Shown: positions 1-8,944, numbered from the stretch's first letter. The stretch: 64,000 nucleotides of DNA from UBA4729 sp039931245 (GCA_039931245.1 JBDTSH010000006.1:24145-88144); one strand, 5' to 3'. Numbers and translations are program-made. Notes: generated by a model from the sequence alone, not told the origin.

Positions 1-444
1 CCGGTCGTCAAAATTATCATTTTAAAGATTGCCATTGCCCGCTTTTCCCGCACCTTTGCGTCCCTAATGGGTTCCGGCGTCAGCGTCCTCGATGCCCTCG
101 AAGTGACCGGTGCCGCCCTGGGCAACAAAGTTATTGAAGGCGAGCTGAAGGCGGCGGCCATTGAAGTCCGCAACGGCAAACCACTGAGCGACCCCATCAG
201 CAAAAGTAAGCACTTCCCGGCGATTGTCTCCCAAATGTTAATTGTTGGCGAGGAGACCGGCCAGATCGACACCGTCCTCACTAAAATCGCCGATTTTTAC
301 GAAGAAGAGGTCGACGTCCTGATCGATGGCTTGGCGGCGATTATCGAGCCGATCATGATCGTTGGTCTCGGGGCGGCCGTCGGGCTGATCGCCGCGTCGG
401 TGATGGGACCGATCGCCAACTTATCCAAGAATATTGGCGGTTAA
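1..444 (+). CDS. pilC: Type IV pilus inner-membrane platform protein PilC, C-terminal part
   Basis: The reading frame is open from base 1, so the gene starts upstream of the window and only about 147 C-terminal residues are visible. PilC (type II secretion F family) is the inner-membrane platform on which the PilB/PilT ATPases assemble and retract the pilus. The text RFSRTFASLMGSGVSVLDAL is the conserved opening of the second T2SSF domain; MLIVGEETGQ and the final hydrophobic segment IIEPIMIVGLGAAVGLI also match the family. It is followed by pilin genes and pilMNO, which supports the call. The stop is TAA at 442-444. Confidence 0.95.
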   Translation, partial: PVVKIIILKIAIARFSRTFASLMGSGVSVLDALEVTGAALGNKVIEGELKAAAIEVRNGKPLSDPISKSKHFPAIVSQMLIVGEETGQIDTVLTKIADFYEEEVDVLIDGLAAIIEPIMIVGLGAAVGLIAASVMGPIANLSKNIGG

Positions 445-492
445 TTGTTGCCAATCCTACAGCAGTAAACTTAAATCTTATCCACAGATCTA

Positions 493-520
493 TTGCTTTG
501 AACACACTTATGTTTATAAT
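493..520 (+). promoter_or_regulatory. Probable promoter of the major pilin gene
   Basis: A TATAAT hexamer lies at 515-520, with TTGCTT 16 nt upstream at 493-498. It would give a leader of about 75 nt before the pilin start at 602. That leader carries a strong Shine-Dalgarno (AGGAGGTG) just before the ATG. This gene is therefore led, unlike most first genes in this window. Confidence 0.55.
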
Positions 521-601
521 CATTCACAGATAGTCGAAACTGCCGCAACGCAAGTATCGATGATCATATCATCAACAATATAAATCAGGAGGTGGGTCCT
601 T

Positions 602-1075
602 ATGATCTCACTTAAAAAGCGACAAAGTGGTTTCACTATTGTGGAACTTTTGATTGTCATCGTCGTGATTGGTATTTTGGCTGCATTAGTCATCACAACC
701 TACGGCGGCATTCAAAGCAAAGCCCGTAACAGTAAGCGCCAGGTCGACCTGCAGTCACTGCAGACTCAGATCGAAGCGTTCTACAGTCAAAACGGCTTCT
801 ATCCATCATTAACTGATATCAACGGTACCGTCTGGCGGGCCGCCAATATGAAGAGCCTCGACACCGGTGCTATGACCGATCCGTCAGCTCCAGGTGTGGC
901 GACACTAGCCGCTACTCAAGTGGTCGGTGCGAAGGCCTACGCCTACGCAGTATCCGACAATAGTGGCGCATCCTGTGAAGGTGCCGACACGACTTGTGCG
1001 AAGTACATCTTGACCGCCAACTACGAAGGTAGTGTCAATGGTCAGACGACGTACACCAAAGCGAACCTAGACTAA
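602..1075 (+). CDS. Type IV pilin (prepilin, probable major subunit)
   Basis: 157-residue prepilin. A short basic leader (MISLKKRQSG) is followed by the cleavage/methylation motif G-FTIVELL and a hydrophobic alpha-helix (IVIVVIGILAALVITTYGG), the class III signal of type IV pilins; Phe after the Gly would become the methylated N-terminus. The C-terminal globular part contains two cysteines (SCEG, TTCAK) that could form the pilin disulfide loop. A strong AGGAGGTG Shine-Dalgarno fixes the start, and a rho-independent terminator follows directly, so the gene forms its own unit. The strong signals and position directly after pilC suggest the major pilin; that rank is inferred. Confidence 0.9.
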   Translation: MISLKKRQSGFTIVELLIVIVVIGILAALVITTYGGIQSKARNSKRQVDLQSLQTQIEAFYSQNGFYPSLTDINGTVWRAANMKSLDTGAMTDPSAPGVATLAATQVVGAKAYAYAVSDNSGASCEGADTTCAKYILTANYEGSVNGQTTYTKANLD

Positions 1076-1095
1076 TAGTCGCCGGTTAACTCCTC

Positions 1096-1125
1096 GGGCC
1101 TGAGCAGCAATGTTCAGGCCTTTTT
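1096..1125 (+). terminator. Rho-independent terminator of the pilin gene
   Basis: GGCCTGA (1097-1103) pairs perfectly with TCAGGCC (1114-1120) across a 10-nt loop and is followed at once by TTTTT. It lies 20 nt after the pilin stop codon. Confidence 0.85.
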
Positions 1126-1208
1126 GGTAGGTCACCGCCTCGTAGGCTCGCGGCGGAGCAAAAGCCCTGGCCGCGCTGGGAGAGTTTTATACTATAATGA
1201 TACTAAGC

Positions 1209-1610
1209 ATGAGAAGAATAAAAAATAATGGCGCTGCCGGCTTCACTATCGTCGAAGTTTTGGTGGCCATTGCCGTGGGGGCCATCATGGTGGCCTCGCT
1301 CAACCAAGTCGTCGTCACCTATCTGCATGTCGGCCAGAGGGGGCGCTACTTAAACCTCGCTAATGCCTACGTCGAAGCCAAAACTGAAGCCCTCCGAAAC
1401 TCCGGCTACAACCGGCTGAATAACGGTAGCACCAACCTCAAGGCCGAACTACCGACCCAGCTGCCGCCGTCGCGCAATGCCACCCTGACCGTCGCCGACC
1501 AAGCCGCCGGACTCAAAAAAGTCGATATTTCCATCTCCTACAACGACCAGGGCCAACCCAATATCTTCAACTACACAACCTACATTGGAGAACTCGGTGT
1601 CGGCCAATAA
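1209..1610 (+). CDS. Pseudopilin-like prepilin (minor pilin)
   Basis: About 133 residues. MRRIKNNGAAG precedes the class III prepilin motif G-FTIVEVLVAIAVGAIMVA, so the protein should be processed by prepilin peptidase and inserted in the pilus or its tip. The ATG at 1197 overlaps a TATAAT (1193-1198), so the ATG at 1209, 10 nt downstream of that hexamer, is the more likely start and would be close to leaderless. The next gene overlaps its end, giving a minor-pilin operon that continues through 3643. No cysteines or binding motifs are visible in the short C-terminal domain. Confidence 0.85.
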   Translation: MRRIKNNGAAGFTIVEVLVAIAVGAIMVASLNQVVVTYLHVGQRGRYLNLANAYVEAKTEALRNSGYNRLNNGSTNLKAELPTQLPPSRNATLTVADQAAGLKKVDISISYNDQGQPNIFNYTTYIGELGVGQ

Positions 1611-2274
1611 GTTGCGCCGGTCGCAAGGCGGCTTTACCCTCGTCGAAGTGACGGTGGCGGTCAGCGTGATGGCCATCGTCGGTGTTCTATTCTTGAGTGT
1701 TGTCACAAATTATTTCGTGATTATCGCCCGCAACAGCAAGTTGTCCGAGCTGACCTTGACGTCGCAGAACCTACTGCGCACCACCGTCGAAAATATTCGC
1801 TTTGGCGATGGCGTCCGCCAAACTAATAGTAATCCCGACGTCAATGCCCCGGTCGGGGGCTGGAATACTAGTAACACGAACTTTGTGATCATTTTGGCGG
1901 TGCCAGCCGTCGACACTAGCCACAACTATATTATCGACCCGGCGACGGGTAGCCCCTATATGAACGAACTGGTCTATTACAAAAATGGCACGACCCTCAT
2001 GAAGCGCACTCTGGCCAACCCCGGCGCCAGCGGAACGACCCTTAAAACGTCATGCCCGGCCGCTCTAGCGAACGCCAGCTGTCCGGCCGATACCCAACTG
2101 GCCAGCTACGTCAGCGCCATGACCTTTAAACTCTACGATCAAGACGCCGTCCTAACGACAACCAGCAGCCTGGCCCGCTCCGTCAATATCACCCTGACCA
2201 TGCAGCGCAATAACCCCGGCGATCCGATCACCGTCACTAACAGTATCCAAGTAACTCTGAGGAACAGGTTCTAA
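1597..2274 (+). CDS. Minor pilin with prepilin signal (PilW/GspJ-like)
   Basis: About 225 residues beginning VSANKLRRSQGG-FTLVEVTVAVSVMAIVG, a prepilin cleavage motif followed by the transmembrane/assembly helix. A TTG at 1585 is in frame, but the GTG at 1597 has a GGAGA ribosome site 6 nt upstream (1587-1591) and is preferred. It overlaps the preceding pseudopilin by 14 nt, which points to translational coupling. The rest is a beta-rich globular domain with one close cysteine pair (TSCPAALANASCPAD). The position between a small pseudopilin and a PilX-like protein matches minor-pilin operons; the exact orthologue cannot be stated. Confidence 0.8.
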   Translation: MSANKLRRSQGGFTLVEVTVAVSVMAIVGVLFLSVVTNYFVIIARNSKLSELTLTSQNLLRTTVENIRFGDGVRQTNSNPDVNAPVGGWNTSNTNFVIILAVPAVDTSHNYIIDPATGSPYMNELVYYKNGTTLMKRTLANPGASGTTLKTSCPAALANASCPADTQLASYVSAMTFKLYDQDAVLTTTSSLARSVNITLTMQRNNPGDPITVTNSIQVTLRNRF

Positions 2275-2275
2275 C

Positions 2276-3643
2276 ATGACACGACAGACCCGCACTGATC
2301 AATCCGGCTCAATTTTATTAGTGTTTTTGCTGAGTCTGCCTTTCCTAATTCTCATCGCGACCTACTACATGCAATTATCGCTGACCAGTCTACAGGTCGC
2401 CACCCAAGACCAGCGCCATAGTCAAGCCCAGCTCAGCGCCGATGCCGGGGCCGACTACGCCGTCGAACAAATCAGCCTGAACAACGCTTGGGCGGGGACT
2501 GGCGGCGAAGTCACTCTGCACAACGAAACCAAGATCCGCACTACCTACGCCGTTACTGTCGTCAATAACGCCGTCACTAAGACACTACTAATTACCGGGC
2601 GGAGCTACGCGCCGGCGTCGGCCGCCACGGCGACCCGATCGGTGAAAATCGCCGTCGATTTGCGGCCGGTGACCAACGGCAGTTTCGGAATTATAAGCGG
2701 TGAGGGTGGCCTGTTTATGAGCAACAGCTCGAAGATTGTCGGCGGTGACGTTTTTATCAACGGCGAAGTCAGCCTGAGCAACACGGCCCAAATTGGTCTG
2801 AGCACCACCCCCCTCAATGTCAGCGTCGCCCACCAAATCTGCCCGGTCCCGCCCGATGCCACCTACCCGCGCGTCTGTAACAGCGGTGAGCACGGCCAAC
2901 CTATCGCCATCAATGGCCCGTCGGCCCATATTTACGGCACGGTCAAAGCCACCAACCAAACGACGGGCACCGGCATGTCCAACCCGGGCCTAGTGACGGG
3001 CACCACAGTGGCCCCCCAACCCCTGCCGACGTACAATCGGGCCGCTCAGAAAGCGGCCGTCACCAACAACATAACCGGCGCGGCGGCCTCCTGTGGTGGG
3101 TCGCAAACGCTCGTCTGGCCGGCCAATACCAAAATTACCGGCAATGTCACGATTGGCATTAAATGCCGGGTCACCGTTCAAGGCAACGTTTGGATTACCG
3201 GCTCGCTGGCCATGAGTAACAGTAGTCAGCTGGTCGTGGCTGACGCCCTCGGCGCGACCATGCCCAACATTATGGTCGACGGAGCAGCCGGGGCCACTTT
3301 CTCCAATAGCTCGCAGCTAATCTCCAATGCTAGTAGTACGGGTTTTGAAATCTTTACCTTCTGGAGTGCTGGCGCCTGCTCGCCCGATTGCGCCACCCAA
3401 ACAGGCACCGACTTGTATAATTCGCGCGCCGTGACCACCATTAATTTGCAGCAATCGTCATCGGCCCCCAATACCATCTTCTACGCCTATTGGTCACAAG
3501 TGTCGATTGGTAACAGCGGCCAGATCGGAGCGTTGATCGGACAGACGATTCTCATGAACAATACCGGCACGTTGACGTTCGGGGCGGCCGTAGAAGTGGG
3601 CGGCCCGACCATCTATGTCGTCCAGGGGTACCGCAAGCAATAA
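2276..3643 (+). CDS. PilX-like membrane-anchored protein with beta-helical repeat region
   Basis: 455 residues. An N-terminal stretch (QSGSILLVFLLSLPFLILIATYYM) is a membrane helix like that of PilX pilus-assembly proteins, but without a consensus prepilin FTxxE site. The large outer part contains recurring short motifs at roughly even spacing: SNSSKIVGGDVFINGEV, SLSNTAQIG, AMSNSSQLVV, SNSSQLIS, GNSGQIG. Such G/N/S-rich repeats usually build a right-handed beta-helix. It begins 1 nt after the previous stop, so it belongs to the minor-pilin operon. It could be the pilus-tip adhesin (compare PilY1 and PilX partners); that role is inference. Confidence 0.65.
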   Translation: MTRQTRTDQSGSILLVFLLSLPFLILIATYYMQLSLTSLQVATQDQRHSQAQLSADAGADYAVEQISLNNAWAGTGGEVTLHNETKIRTTYAVTVVNNAVTKTLLITGRSYAPASAATATRSVKIAVDLRPVTNGSFGIISGEGGLFMSNSSKIVGGDVFINGEVSLSNTAQIGLSTTPLNVSVAHQICPVPPDATYPRVCNSGEHGQPIAINGPSAHIYGTVKATNQTTGTGMSNPGLVTGTTVAPQPLPTYNRAAQKAAVTNNITGAAASCGGSQTLVWPANTKITGNVTIGIKCRVTVQGNVWITGSLAMSNSSQLVVADALGATMPNIMVDGAAGATFSNSSQLISNASSTGFEIFTFWSAGACSPDCATQTGTDLYNSRAVTTINLQQSSSAPNTIFYAYWSQVSIGNSGQIGALIGQTILMNNTGTLTFGAAVEVGGPTIYVVQGYRKQ

Positions 3644-3705
3644 GAAATCAGAAGATTCGGAAGGCGAACTATCTGATATACTAAAAGCAAAGCACTTATG
3701 TTTCG

Positions 3706-4815
3706 ATGGGCAACATGATTAAAACAAGCAAAATCCCTTATTTCTTCCGTGACAAACCATTGTTTGGGCTCGATATTGGCCCGAGCTCGCTTAAAGTCAT
3801 GCAAATTAACCAAGCGGTTCCTAAATCCGCCAGCGCCAAGGCTAAACAACCACAAGTAATCGGCTACGGCTATACCCCATTTGAGCGCAGCGCCATTGTC
3901 GATGGCGTCGTCGTCCAACCGGAACTTATCGCCCAAGCGGCTCTTGAACTCTTTGAACACCATTTGATAGGCGACATTACCACCACGCGGGCCGCCATCG
4001 CCATTCCGGCCTATCGAACCTTCACGCGCTCCTTGCAGCTGCCGAAGCTCAAAGTCAATGAGTTGGCCGAAGCCGTCAAGTTGGAAGCCGAGCAATATAT
4101 TTCCACTCCCCTGTCCGATCTTTATCTCGATTATGAGGTTATCAAAGAAGACGACGAACATATGGAATTATTCGCGGTGGCCGTGCCGAAAACGATTGTT
4201 GATTCCTATTTAGATTTTGCCCAGATCCTCGGCCTCGAGGCCATCGTCATCGAGCCGACCCTCAGCTCGTCGGGCCGCCTGTTTTCCCTCGACTCGCAGA
4301 GTGACGTCGCCACCGCCATTATCGACTTCGGCTCGCGGTCAGCCGATATCAGCATATACGACCGACACGTCTTGGTTACCGGTACCGTTCCGGCCGGTGG
4401 TGACATCTTCATGAAGGCGATCCAGACGAAGCTCAAAGTGACCATGGCCGAAGCCCAGCTCATCAAAACAAAATACGGGCTCGGACTCAGTAAACGACAG
4501 CCCGAAATAATGGAGGCTCTCGAGCCAATCCTTAGCCAGCTCGTTAAGGAAATCCGCCGCATGATTCGCTACTACGAGGAGCGCTACGGCTCCGACCGTC
4601 CGATTCAACAGATTATTACCCTCGGGGGCGGCGCCAACATGCCGGGGATAAGCGAATATCTGACCGACGTGATCCGCCTGGCCGTTCGCCACACCGACCC
4701 CTGGCAGTATTTTAACTACAAGGGACTGCAACCGCCGAGCCCGGCCGACAAGCCGATGTATGCCACGGTGGCTGGCCTAAGTTTGAGTGACCCCCGGAAG
4801 GCTTTCCGGCTATGA
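3706..4815 (+). CDS. pilM: Type IV pilus assembly protein PilM
   Basis: 369-residue cytoplasmic actin-like protein. FGLDIGPSSLKVMQI is the PilM phosphate-1 motif; TAIIDFGSRSADISIY and ITLGGGANMPG are the phosphate-2 and adenosine motifs of the ASKHA fold. PilM binds the cytoplasmic tail of PilN and links the pilus machine to the inner-membrane alignment complex. The next gene (pilN) overlaps its stop by 4 nt (ATGA), so pilMNO and the gene at 6052 are one operon. A TATACT at 3677-3682 is a likely -10. Length is normal for the family (about 350). Confidence 0.95.
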   Translation: MGNMIKTSKIPYFFRDKPLFGLDIGPSSLKVMQINQAVPKSASAKAKQPQVIGYGYTPFERSAIVDGVVVQPELIAQAALELFEHHLIGDITTTRAAIAIPAYRTFTRSLQLPKLKVNELAEAVKLEAEQYISTPLSDLYLDYEVIKEDDEHMELFAVAVPKTIVDSYLDFAQILGLEAIVIEPTLSSSGRLFSLDSQSDVATAIIDFGSRSADISIYDRHVLVTGTVPAGGDIFMKAIQTKLKVTMAEAQLIKTKYGLGLSKRQPEIMEALEPILSQLVKEIRRMIRYYEERYGSDRPIQQIITLGGGANMPGISEYLTDVIRLAVRHTDPWQYFNYKGLQPPSPADKPMYATVAGLSLSDPRKAFRL

Positions 4816-5414
4816 TCAACTTGTTGCCACCGGAAACAAAAGCGGGCTACAGTTATGCCCGGCGCAATGTGACGCTACGTAAATGGGTGGCCGCCCTGCT
4901 CATCGCCTTAGTCGGCCTCGCTGGCTTGGCGACCTACGGGCTCCTCAACCTGCACCAGTCGGTAATTAGCTTCAACCAGCAAGTCGCCACCGTCCAAGCC
5001 AATCTCCAGAAGGAACACCTCCAGCAAACCGACAATCAAATCAAAGACATCAGCAGTAGTTTGCGCCTGGCGGCCCAAGTCCTGTCTAAAGAGGTCCTCT
5101 TCTCCAAGCTCATCACGCAGATTGGCGCCGCCATGCCCAGCGGGGCAATCCTCGCCAGTTTGAACATCAACAAAACGACCGGCGGTCTCGATCTTATTGC
5201 CCACGCCACCGACTACGGCACCGCCACCCAAGTGCAGGTCAATTTGGCCAACCCGGCCAATCAGATTTTTGCCAAAGCCGACATCGTCAATATCACCTGC
5301 GCCAGCAGCAAAACCGTCCAGGTCAAAGTCGACCCCTACCCCTGCGTCGTGACTATCCGCGCCTTGTTCGCTGATAAAAATCCCTTCCTGTTTATTAACC
5401 AAGGTGCCAAATGA
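4812..5414 (+). CDS. pilN: Type IV pilus assembly protein PilN
   Basis: 200 residues. MINLLPPE at the N-terminus is the PilN signature that docks into PilM. A single membrane helix follows (WVAALLIALVGLAGLATYGLL), then a coiled coil (VATVQANLQKEHLQQTDNQI) and a small extracytoplasmic ferredoxin-like domain. In the alignment complex PilN pairs with PilO. The start overlaps the pilM stop (ATGA) and its own stop overlaps pilO, so translation is coupled. Confidence 0.93.
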   Translation: MINLLPPETKAGYSYARRNVTLRKWVAALLIALVGLAGLATYGLLNLHQSVISFNQQVATVQANLQKEHLQQTDNQIKDISSSLRLAAQVLSKEVLFSKLITQIGAAMPSGAILASLNINKTTGGLDLIAHATDYGTATQVQVNLANPANQIFAKADIVNITCASSKTVQVKVDPYPCVVTIRALFADKNPFLFINQGAK

Positions 5415-6055
5415 TTAATAGCAAACACGTCTATCTGTTGATGATCGCTTTTATATTCCTGCTCACCGTGGGGTTGTTCGGCAGCGCCTACGGTATTCAA
5501 GGTTTACTCCAAGTTAAATCAAGCGAACTCGTCGGCCTCAAAGCCAAGCTCTCGGCCGTCAAGGAACAACAGGGCGGCCTGGTCCAAGCCAAAAAAGACA
5601 TCACCACCTACAACGATCTATATAAAATTGCCAAAGTGGTCGTGCCCGAGAACAAGAACCAAGCCGAGGCCGTTCGCCAGATCGTCAAACTGGCGGCCAA
5701 CAATAGCATTCGGCTCGGCTCGATCTCGTTCCCTTCGTCCACTCTCGGCAACGTCGCCGGATCAGCAACGACAGCCCTACCGCCTCCAACCGTCACCAGC
5801 CCGTCGAGTGCGGCCAGCGCCGCTTTATCGCAGCTGACACCCGTCCTGGCCGCTCCAGGAGTCTATGTCCTGCAAATCAACGTCAACAGCGATAGCAATT
5901 ATCCGGCCTCCTACCCGCAGTTAATAAGTTTCCTGGCGGCCCTCGAACAAAACCGTTTAACCGCCCAGGTAACCAGCCTCAATATTACCCCCGACCCCAA
6001 CAACCCCGATCGGTTTTCGTTCATACTAACCTTAAACAGCTACATAAAACCATGA
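5411..6055 (+). CDS. pilO: Type IV pilus assembly protein PilO
   Basis: 214 residues: short cytoplasmic start, one membrane helix (LLMIAFIFLLTVGLFGSAYG), a coiled-coil region (SSELVGLKAKLSAVKEQQ), then a PilO-type C-terminal domain (SYPQLISFLAALEQNRLTAQ, with an LNITPD-type strand), interrupted by a Pro/Ser/Ala-rich linker. It forms the periplasm-side heterodimer with PilN. Both ends overlap neighbours by 4 nt (ATGA). The linker at about residues 125-150 is longer than in most PilO proteins. Confidence 0.88.
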   Translation: MINSKHVYLLMIAFIFLLTVGLFGSAYGIQGLLQVKSSELVGLKAKLSAVKEQQGGLVQAKKDITTYNDLYKIAKVVVPENKNQAEAVRQIVKLAANNSIRLGSISFPSSTLGNVAGSATTALPPPTVTSPSSAASAALSQLTPVLAAPGVYVLQINVNSDSNYPASYPQLISFLAALEQNRLTAQVTSLNITPDPNNPDRFSFILTLNSYIKP

Positions 6056-6354
6056 GTACACTAAAAAACACCACGCTACCACCCGTCATATTCACCATAT
6101 TTCGGAACCTCAAACGCTTCAAAGTACTGCTATTCGTCATCATTGTGGCGGGCGTTTATGGCTATGTACTGCTGCAAATTACCACGCTCTCTAGCGCCCA
6201 GCCCACCGCCGAGCAGATCAACGCCCAGACCAAACCAATCAAAACGGCCCATATCGACAAAGCCATTGTCCGCCAACTGCAACAATTACAAGACAACAGT
6301 GTCACGGTGCAAGCCCTATTTAATAACGCCCGCGACAACCCCTTCCAGGAATAA
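6052..6354 (+). CDS. Small bitopic membrane protein of the pilMNO operon
   Basis: 100 residues with one membrane helix (VLLFVIIVAGVYGYVLLQI) after a basic N-terminal stretch (FRNLKRFK), so the C-terminal 55 residues should lie outside. It overlaps pilO by 4 nt and ends the operon, the place where Gram-negative systems carry pilP. There is no lipobox and no resemblance to PilP, as expected for a cell without an outer membrane. It may stabilise PilN/PilO; this is inferred only from position. Confidence 0.7.
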   Translation: MSTLKNTTLPPVIFTIFRNLKRFKVLLFVIIVAGVYGYVLLQITTLSSAQPTAEQINAQTKPIKTAHIDKAIVRQLQQLQDNSVTVQALFNNARDNPFQE

Positions 6355-6382
6355 TTGGGGCCTTCGGCGAGAGACCCGACAT

Positions 6383-7024
6383 TTACGGCTGCCCGGGATT
6401 GGTAGAGTCGGGCGCGGCGGGTCGTCGGTCATTTTCCCGTAAGCCTTGCTCGTATTGCTCGCGAGCATTCAACACCTGCTGGGCATAATAGTTGGGGTTG
6501 GGGCAAAAGGTAAAGACAAACTTGCTGCGCTCGCCGGCCGTTTCGACGCGTAACGTCCCAAAACCAAACAGGTGGGCCAACAAGCCCTCCTGCTCCGCCG
6601 TAATATCTTCCAAATTGGCCAGGCTCAGCTGGCTATTACGCTTATCAAATAGGCTCCGTTGGGTCACTTGAGTCAGACTGTCGGTCGTCAGGATCCAACG
6701 ATTGCCCCAGTAGACAATGTGCGAGATCATTAAAAATATGAGGGTACATATCACAAATAGCAAGAACACCACGGCCCCAATGGATGTGGCCGACGTGGAA
6801 TTATCGCCTGCCACCGACGGCAAGACGAAAAAAGCGATTGCCGCTAGCACCACGAGCATAATAACAGCCGCCACGTACATGCCGATCATCCCGAAAGGGT
6901 GACGCTTGACTTCAAAAATGTTACGTTCGCCCTTTTGCATAACGTTGAGAGGATTATTGACTTGGGTCGGTTGGCCCGGCTGAGGCGGTTGATAGACGTT
7001 GCTGGATTGATTTTGTGGATTCAT
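6383..7024 (-). CDS. Membrane protein with bacterial PH (DUF304-like) domain
   Basis: 213 residues: a Pro/Gln-rich N-terminus, two adjacent membrane helices (IGMYVAAVIMLVVLAAIAFF and AVVFLLFVICTLIFLMISHI), then a bacterial PH domain with the typical text RWILTTDSLTQVTQRSLF and LANLEDITAEQEGLLAHLFGFGTLRVETAG. The order two TM helices then bPH is that of the YdbT/DUF304 group. TATAAT ends 6 nt before the ATG, so the mRNA is probably leaderless. The pilus operon converges on it with a 28-nt gap. Function unknown. Confidence 0.75.
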   Translation of the reverse strand: MNPQNQSSNVYQPPQPGQPTQVNNPLNVMQKGERNIFEVKRHPFGMIGMYVAAVIMLVVLAAIAFFVLPSVAGDNSTSATSIGAVVFLLFVICTLIFLMISHIVYWGNRWILTTDSLTQVTQRSLFDKRNSQLSLANLEDITAEQEGLLAHLFGFGTLRVETAGERSKFVFTFCPNPNYYAQQVLNAREQYEQGLRENDRRPAAPDSTNPGQP

Positions 7025-7043
7025 GTCCCCATTATAGCGCAGA

Positions 7044-8072
7044 TTAAAGAAGGGTTGGCCCCCCGACCGTCGGCGGAGTTTTGCCGAGGTGTTTGTAGGT
7101 TTTGGGCGTTACTTTGCGGCCGCGCGAGGTGCGTTCGAGCAGGCCAATTTGCATTAAATACGGTTCGATAAAATCCTCGATCGTGGAGCGTTCTTCCGAC
7201 GTTAATGCCGCCAGTGTTTCCACGCCGACCGGACCACCGTTGTAGCTGTCGATAATGGCGTTCAATAACATGCGATCGGCCGGATCGAGCCCCAGGTCAT
7301 CAATTTCGAGCAGCTGGAGAGCTTGCCTGCTAATAACGGTATCGATAATTCCGTCGCCGTTGACGTCGGCAAAGTCGCGAACCCGCTTGAGCAAGCGGTT
7401 GGCAATTCGGGGGGTTAGGCGGGAGCGTGTCGCCAGTTGCTGGGCGGCGGCGTTATCAATTTTGACGTTTAGAATGCCCGCCGTGCGGTGGATAATCTGC
7501 TCGATTTCATTGGGTTTGTAGTATTCCAAGCGATGGATGTGGCCAAAGCGATCGCGCAGTGGTCCGGCCAGAGCCCCGGCCCGAGTAGTGGCGCCGATTA
7601 TCGTAAACTTCGGCAAGTCCAAACGCAGACTACGCGCACTGGGCCCTTTGCCGATCATAATATCGAGCTTGAAATCTTCCATGGCACTATAGAGAACTTC
7701 TTCGACCGAGCGGTGCAGGCGATGGATTTCATCAATAAAGAGGATGTCGCCGTCCTGCAAATTCGTCAGTAGGCTGGCCAAATCCCCAGCCCGCTCGATG
7801 GCGGGGCCACTAGTAATACGAATTTGGGCCCCCATCTCGTGAGCGATCACGCTGGCCATGGTGGTTTTACCCAAACCGGGCGGGCCATAGAGCAGCACGT
7901 GGTCCATGGGCTCTTCGCGTTTGCGGGCGGCCTCGATGGCTAACTTGAGGTTCTGTTTGAGACGCTCCTGGCCGGTGTAGCTGGCAAAATCGCGCGGCCG
8001 AAGCGTCACCTCTTGTTCGACCTCGACGGGGTCTTCGAGCGGGGCGGCCGTGTTCACAATTCGATCAATCAT
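7044..8072 (-). CDS. ruvB: Holliday junction branch-migration ATPase RuvB
   Basis: 342 residues, the usual family length. Walker A is GPPGLGKTT (about residues 63-71), Walker B LFIDEIHRL, sensor region GATTRAG, and the C-terminal winged helix ends GLLERTSRGRKVT. RuvB forms the hexameric motor that drives branch migration on RuvA-bound junctions. The frame is open further upstream, but MIDRIVNTAAP at 8072 is the normal RuvB start and has TATACT 9 nt before it. ruvA and ruvC lie nearby on the same strand. Confidence 0.97.
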   Translation of the reverse strand: MIDRIVNTAAPLEDPVEVEQEVTLRPRDFASYTGQERLKQNLKLAIEAARKREEPMDHVLLYGPPGLGKTTMASVIAHEMGAQIRITSGPAIERAGDLASLLTNLQDGDILFIDEIHRLHRSVEEVLYSAMEDFKLDIMIGKGPSARSLRLDLPKFTIIGATTRAGALAGPLRDRFGHIHRLEYYKPNEIEQIIHRTAGILNVKIDNAAAQQLATRSRLTPRIANRLLKRVRDFADVNGDGIIDTVISRQALQLLEIDDLGLDPADRMLLNAIIDSYNGGPVGVETLAALTSEERSTIEDFIEPYLMQIGLLERTSRGRKVTPKTYKHLGKTPPTVGGPTLL

Positions 8073-8125
8073 TATAAAGCTAGTATAACGCATCACGCCC
8101 GAGTTGCTCAGACCACACAATTCAG

Positions 8126-8944
8126 CTAGGGGACGTGAACCGGACTCCAGCAAGTGCGCAAGTTCTGATCGCAACCGGCCAGCGTTTGCATCTCCTCAGT
8201 CGATAGTTCGAAATCAAAAATAGCGATATTCTCCTGGATGCGGGCCGGCGTCACCGACTTCGGTAGGACGATTAATCCGCGCTGCACACACCACCGCAGC
8301 ATGATTTGGGCATAGCTCCGGCCGTATTTTTCGGCCAGACTCGCGACCGTGGCATCGGCCATTTTTTTACCATGCGCCAGGGGTGAATAGGCTTCAACTT
8401 TGATGGCTTGAGCGGCGCAGTACTCCAGTAGTTCCGGCTGCTGGAGAAAGACATGCAGTTCGACCTGGTTAACCGCCGGCTTGGTTTTGGCATAGCTGCT
8501 CATGGACTGTAAGTGCTTAATCGTGTAATTACTGACACCGATATTGCGGGCTCCGCCGGCGGTCTGGATATCTTCCAGAGCCAGCCAGGCCGCCTGGCGG
8601 GCGAGCGGGACCGGAAAGTGGAGCAAGAGCAGATCGACGTAGCTGGTGTGCAGTTTGGCGAGCGACTGGGCGAAGCTGCGTGTGGTGCGGGTCGCCCCGA
8701 ACTGGTCAATGGCGATTTTGGTGGTGATAAAAATGTCTTCACGCTTGAGGCCGTGCCGCTGCCAGGCATCGCCGAGCATGGCTTCGTTGCCGTAGACTTG
8801 GGCACTATCAAAGTGCCGGTAACCGGCGCCAATGGCCGCGTCAAAGGCCCGATTAAATTCCGCCGCGTCTTTGACTTGCCACAGGCCCAGTCCTATCTGA
8901 GGAATCGCCTGCCCCTGGCCTATCTGCACAAGTGGAATCGTCAT
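8126..8944 (-). CDS. Aldo/keto reductase (2,5-diketo-gluconate reductase type)
   Basis: 272 residues, a complete AKR barrel. The catalytic tetrad is visible: D46 and Y51 in GYRHFDSAQVYGNE, K76 in FITTKI, H109 in LLLLHFP. The NADPH-binding end has VLPKSVTPARIQEN. It reduces aldehydes or ketones with NADPH in the cytoplasm; the substrate cannot be read from sequence. Its ATG overlaps the ruvA stop (TAATG), so it is translated from the ruvA message, an unusual partner for DNA-repair genes. Confidence 0.92.
   Translation of the reverse strand: MTIPLVQIGQGQAIPQIGLGLWQVKDAAEFNRAFDAAIGAGYRHFDSAQVYGNEAMLGDAWQRHGLKREDIFITTKIAIDQFGATRTTRSFAQSLAKLHTSYVDLLLLHFPVPLARQAAWLALEDIQTAGGARNIGVSNYTIKHLQSMSSYAKTKPAVNQVELHVFLQQPELLEYCAAQAIKVEAYSPLAHGKKMADATVASLAEKYGRSYAQIMLRWCVQRGLIVLPKSVTPARIQENIAIFDFELSTEEMQTLAGCDQNLRTCWSPVHVP

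Noticed and set aside
478..486. Perfect DnaA box TTATCCACA
   Set aside because: Single copy, no clustered boxes or AT-rich unwinding region, and it lies in a pilin leader; not an origin.
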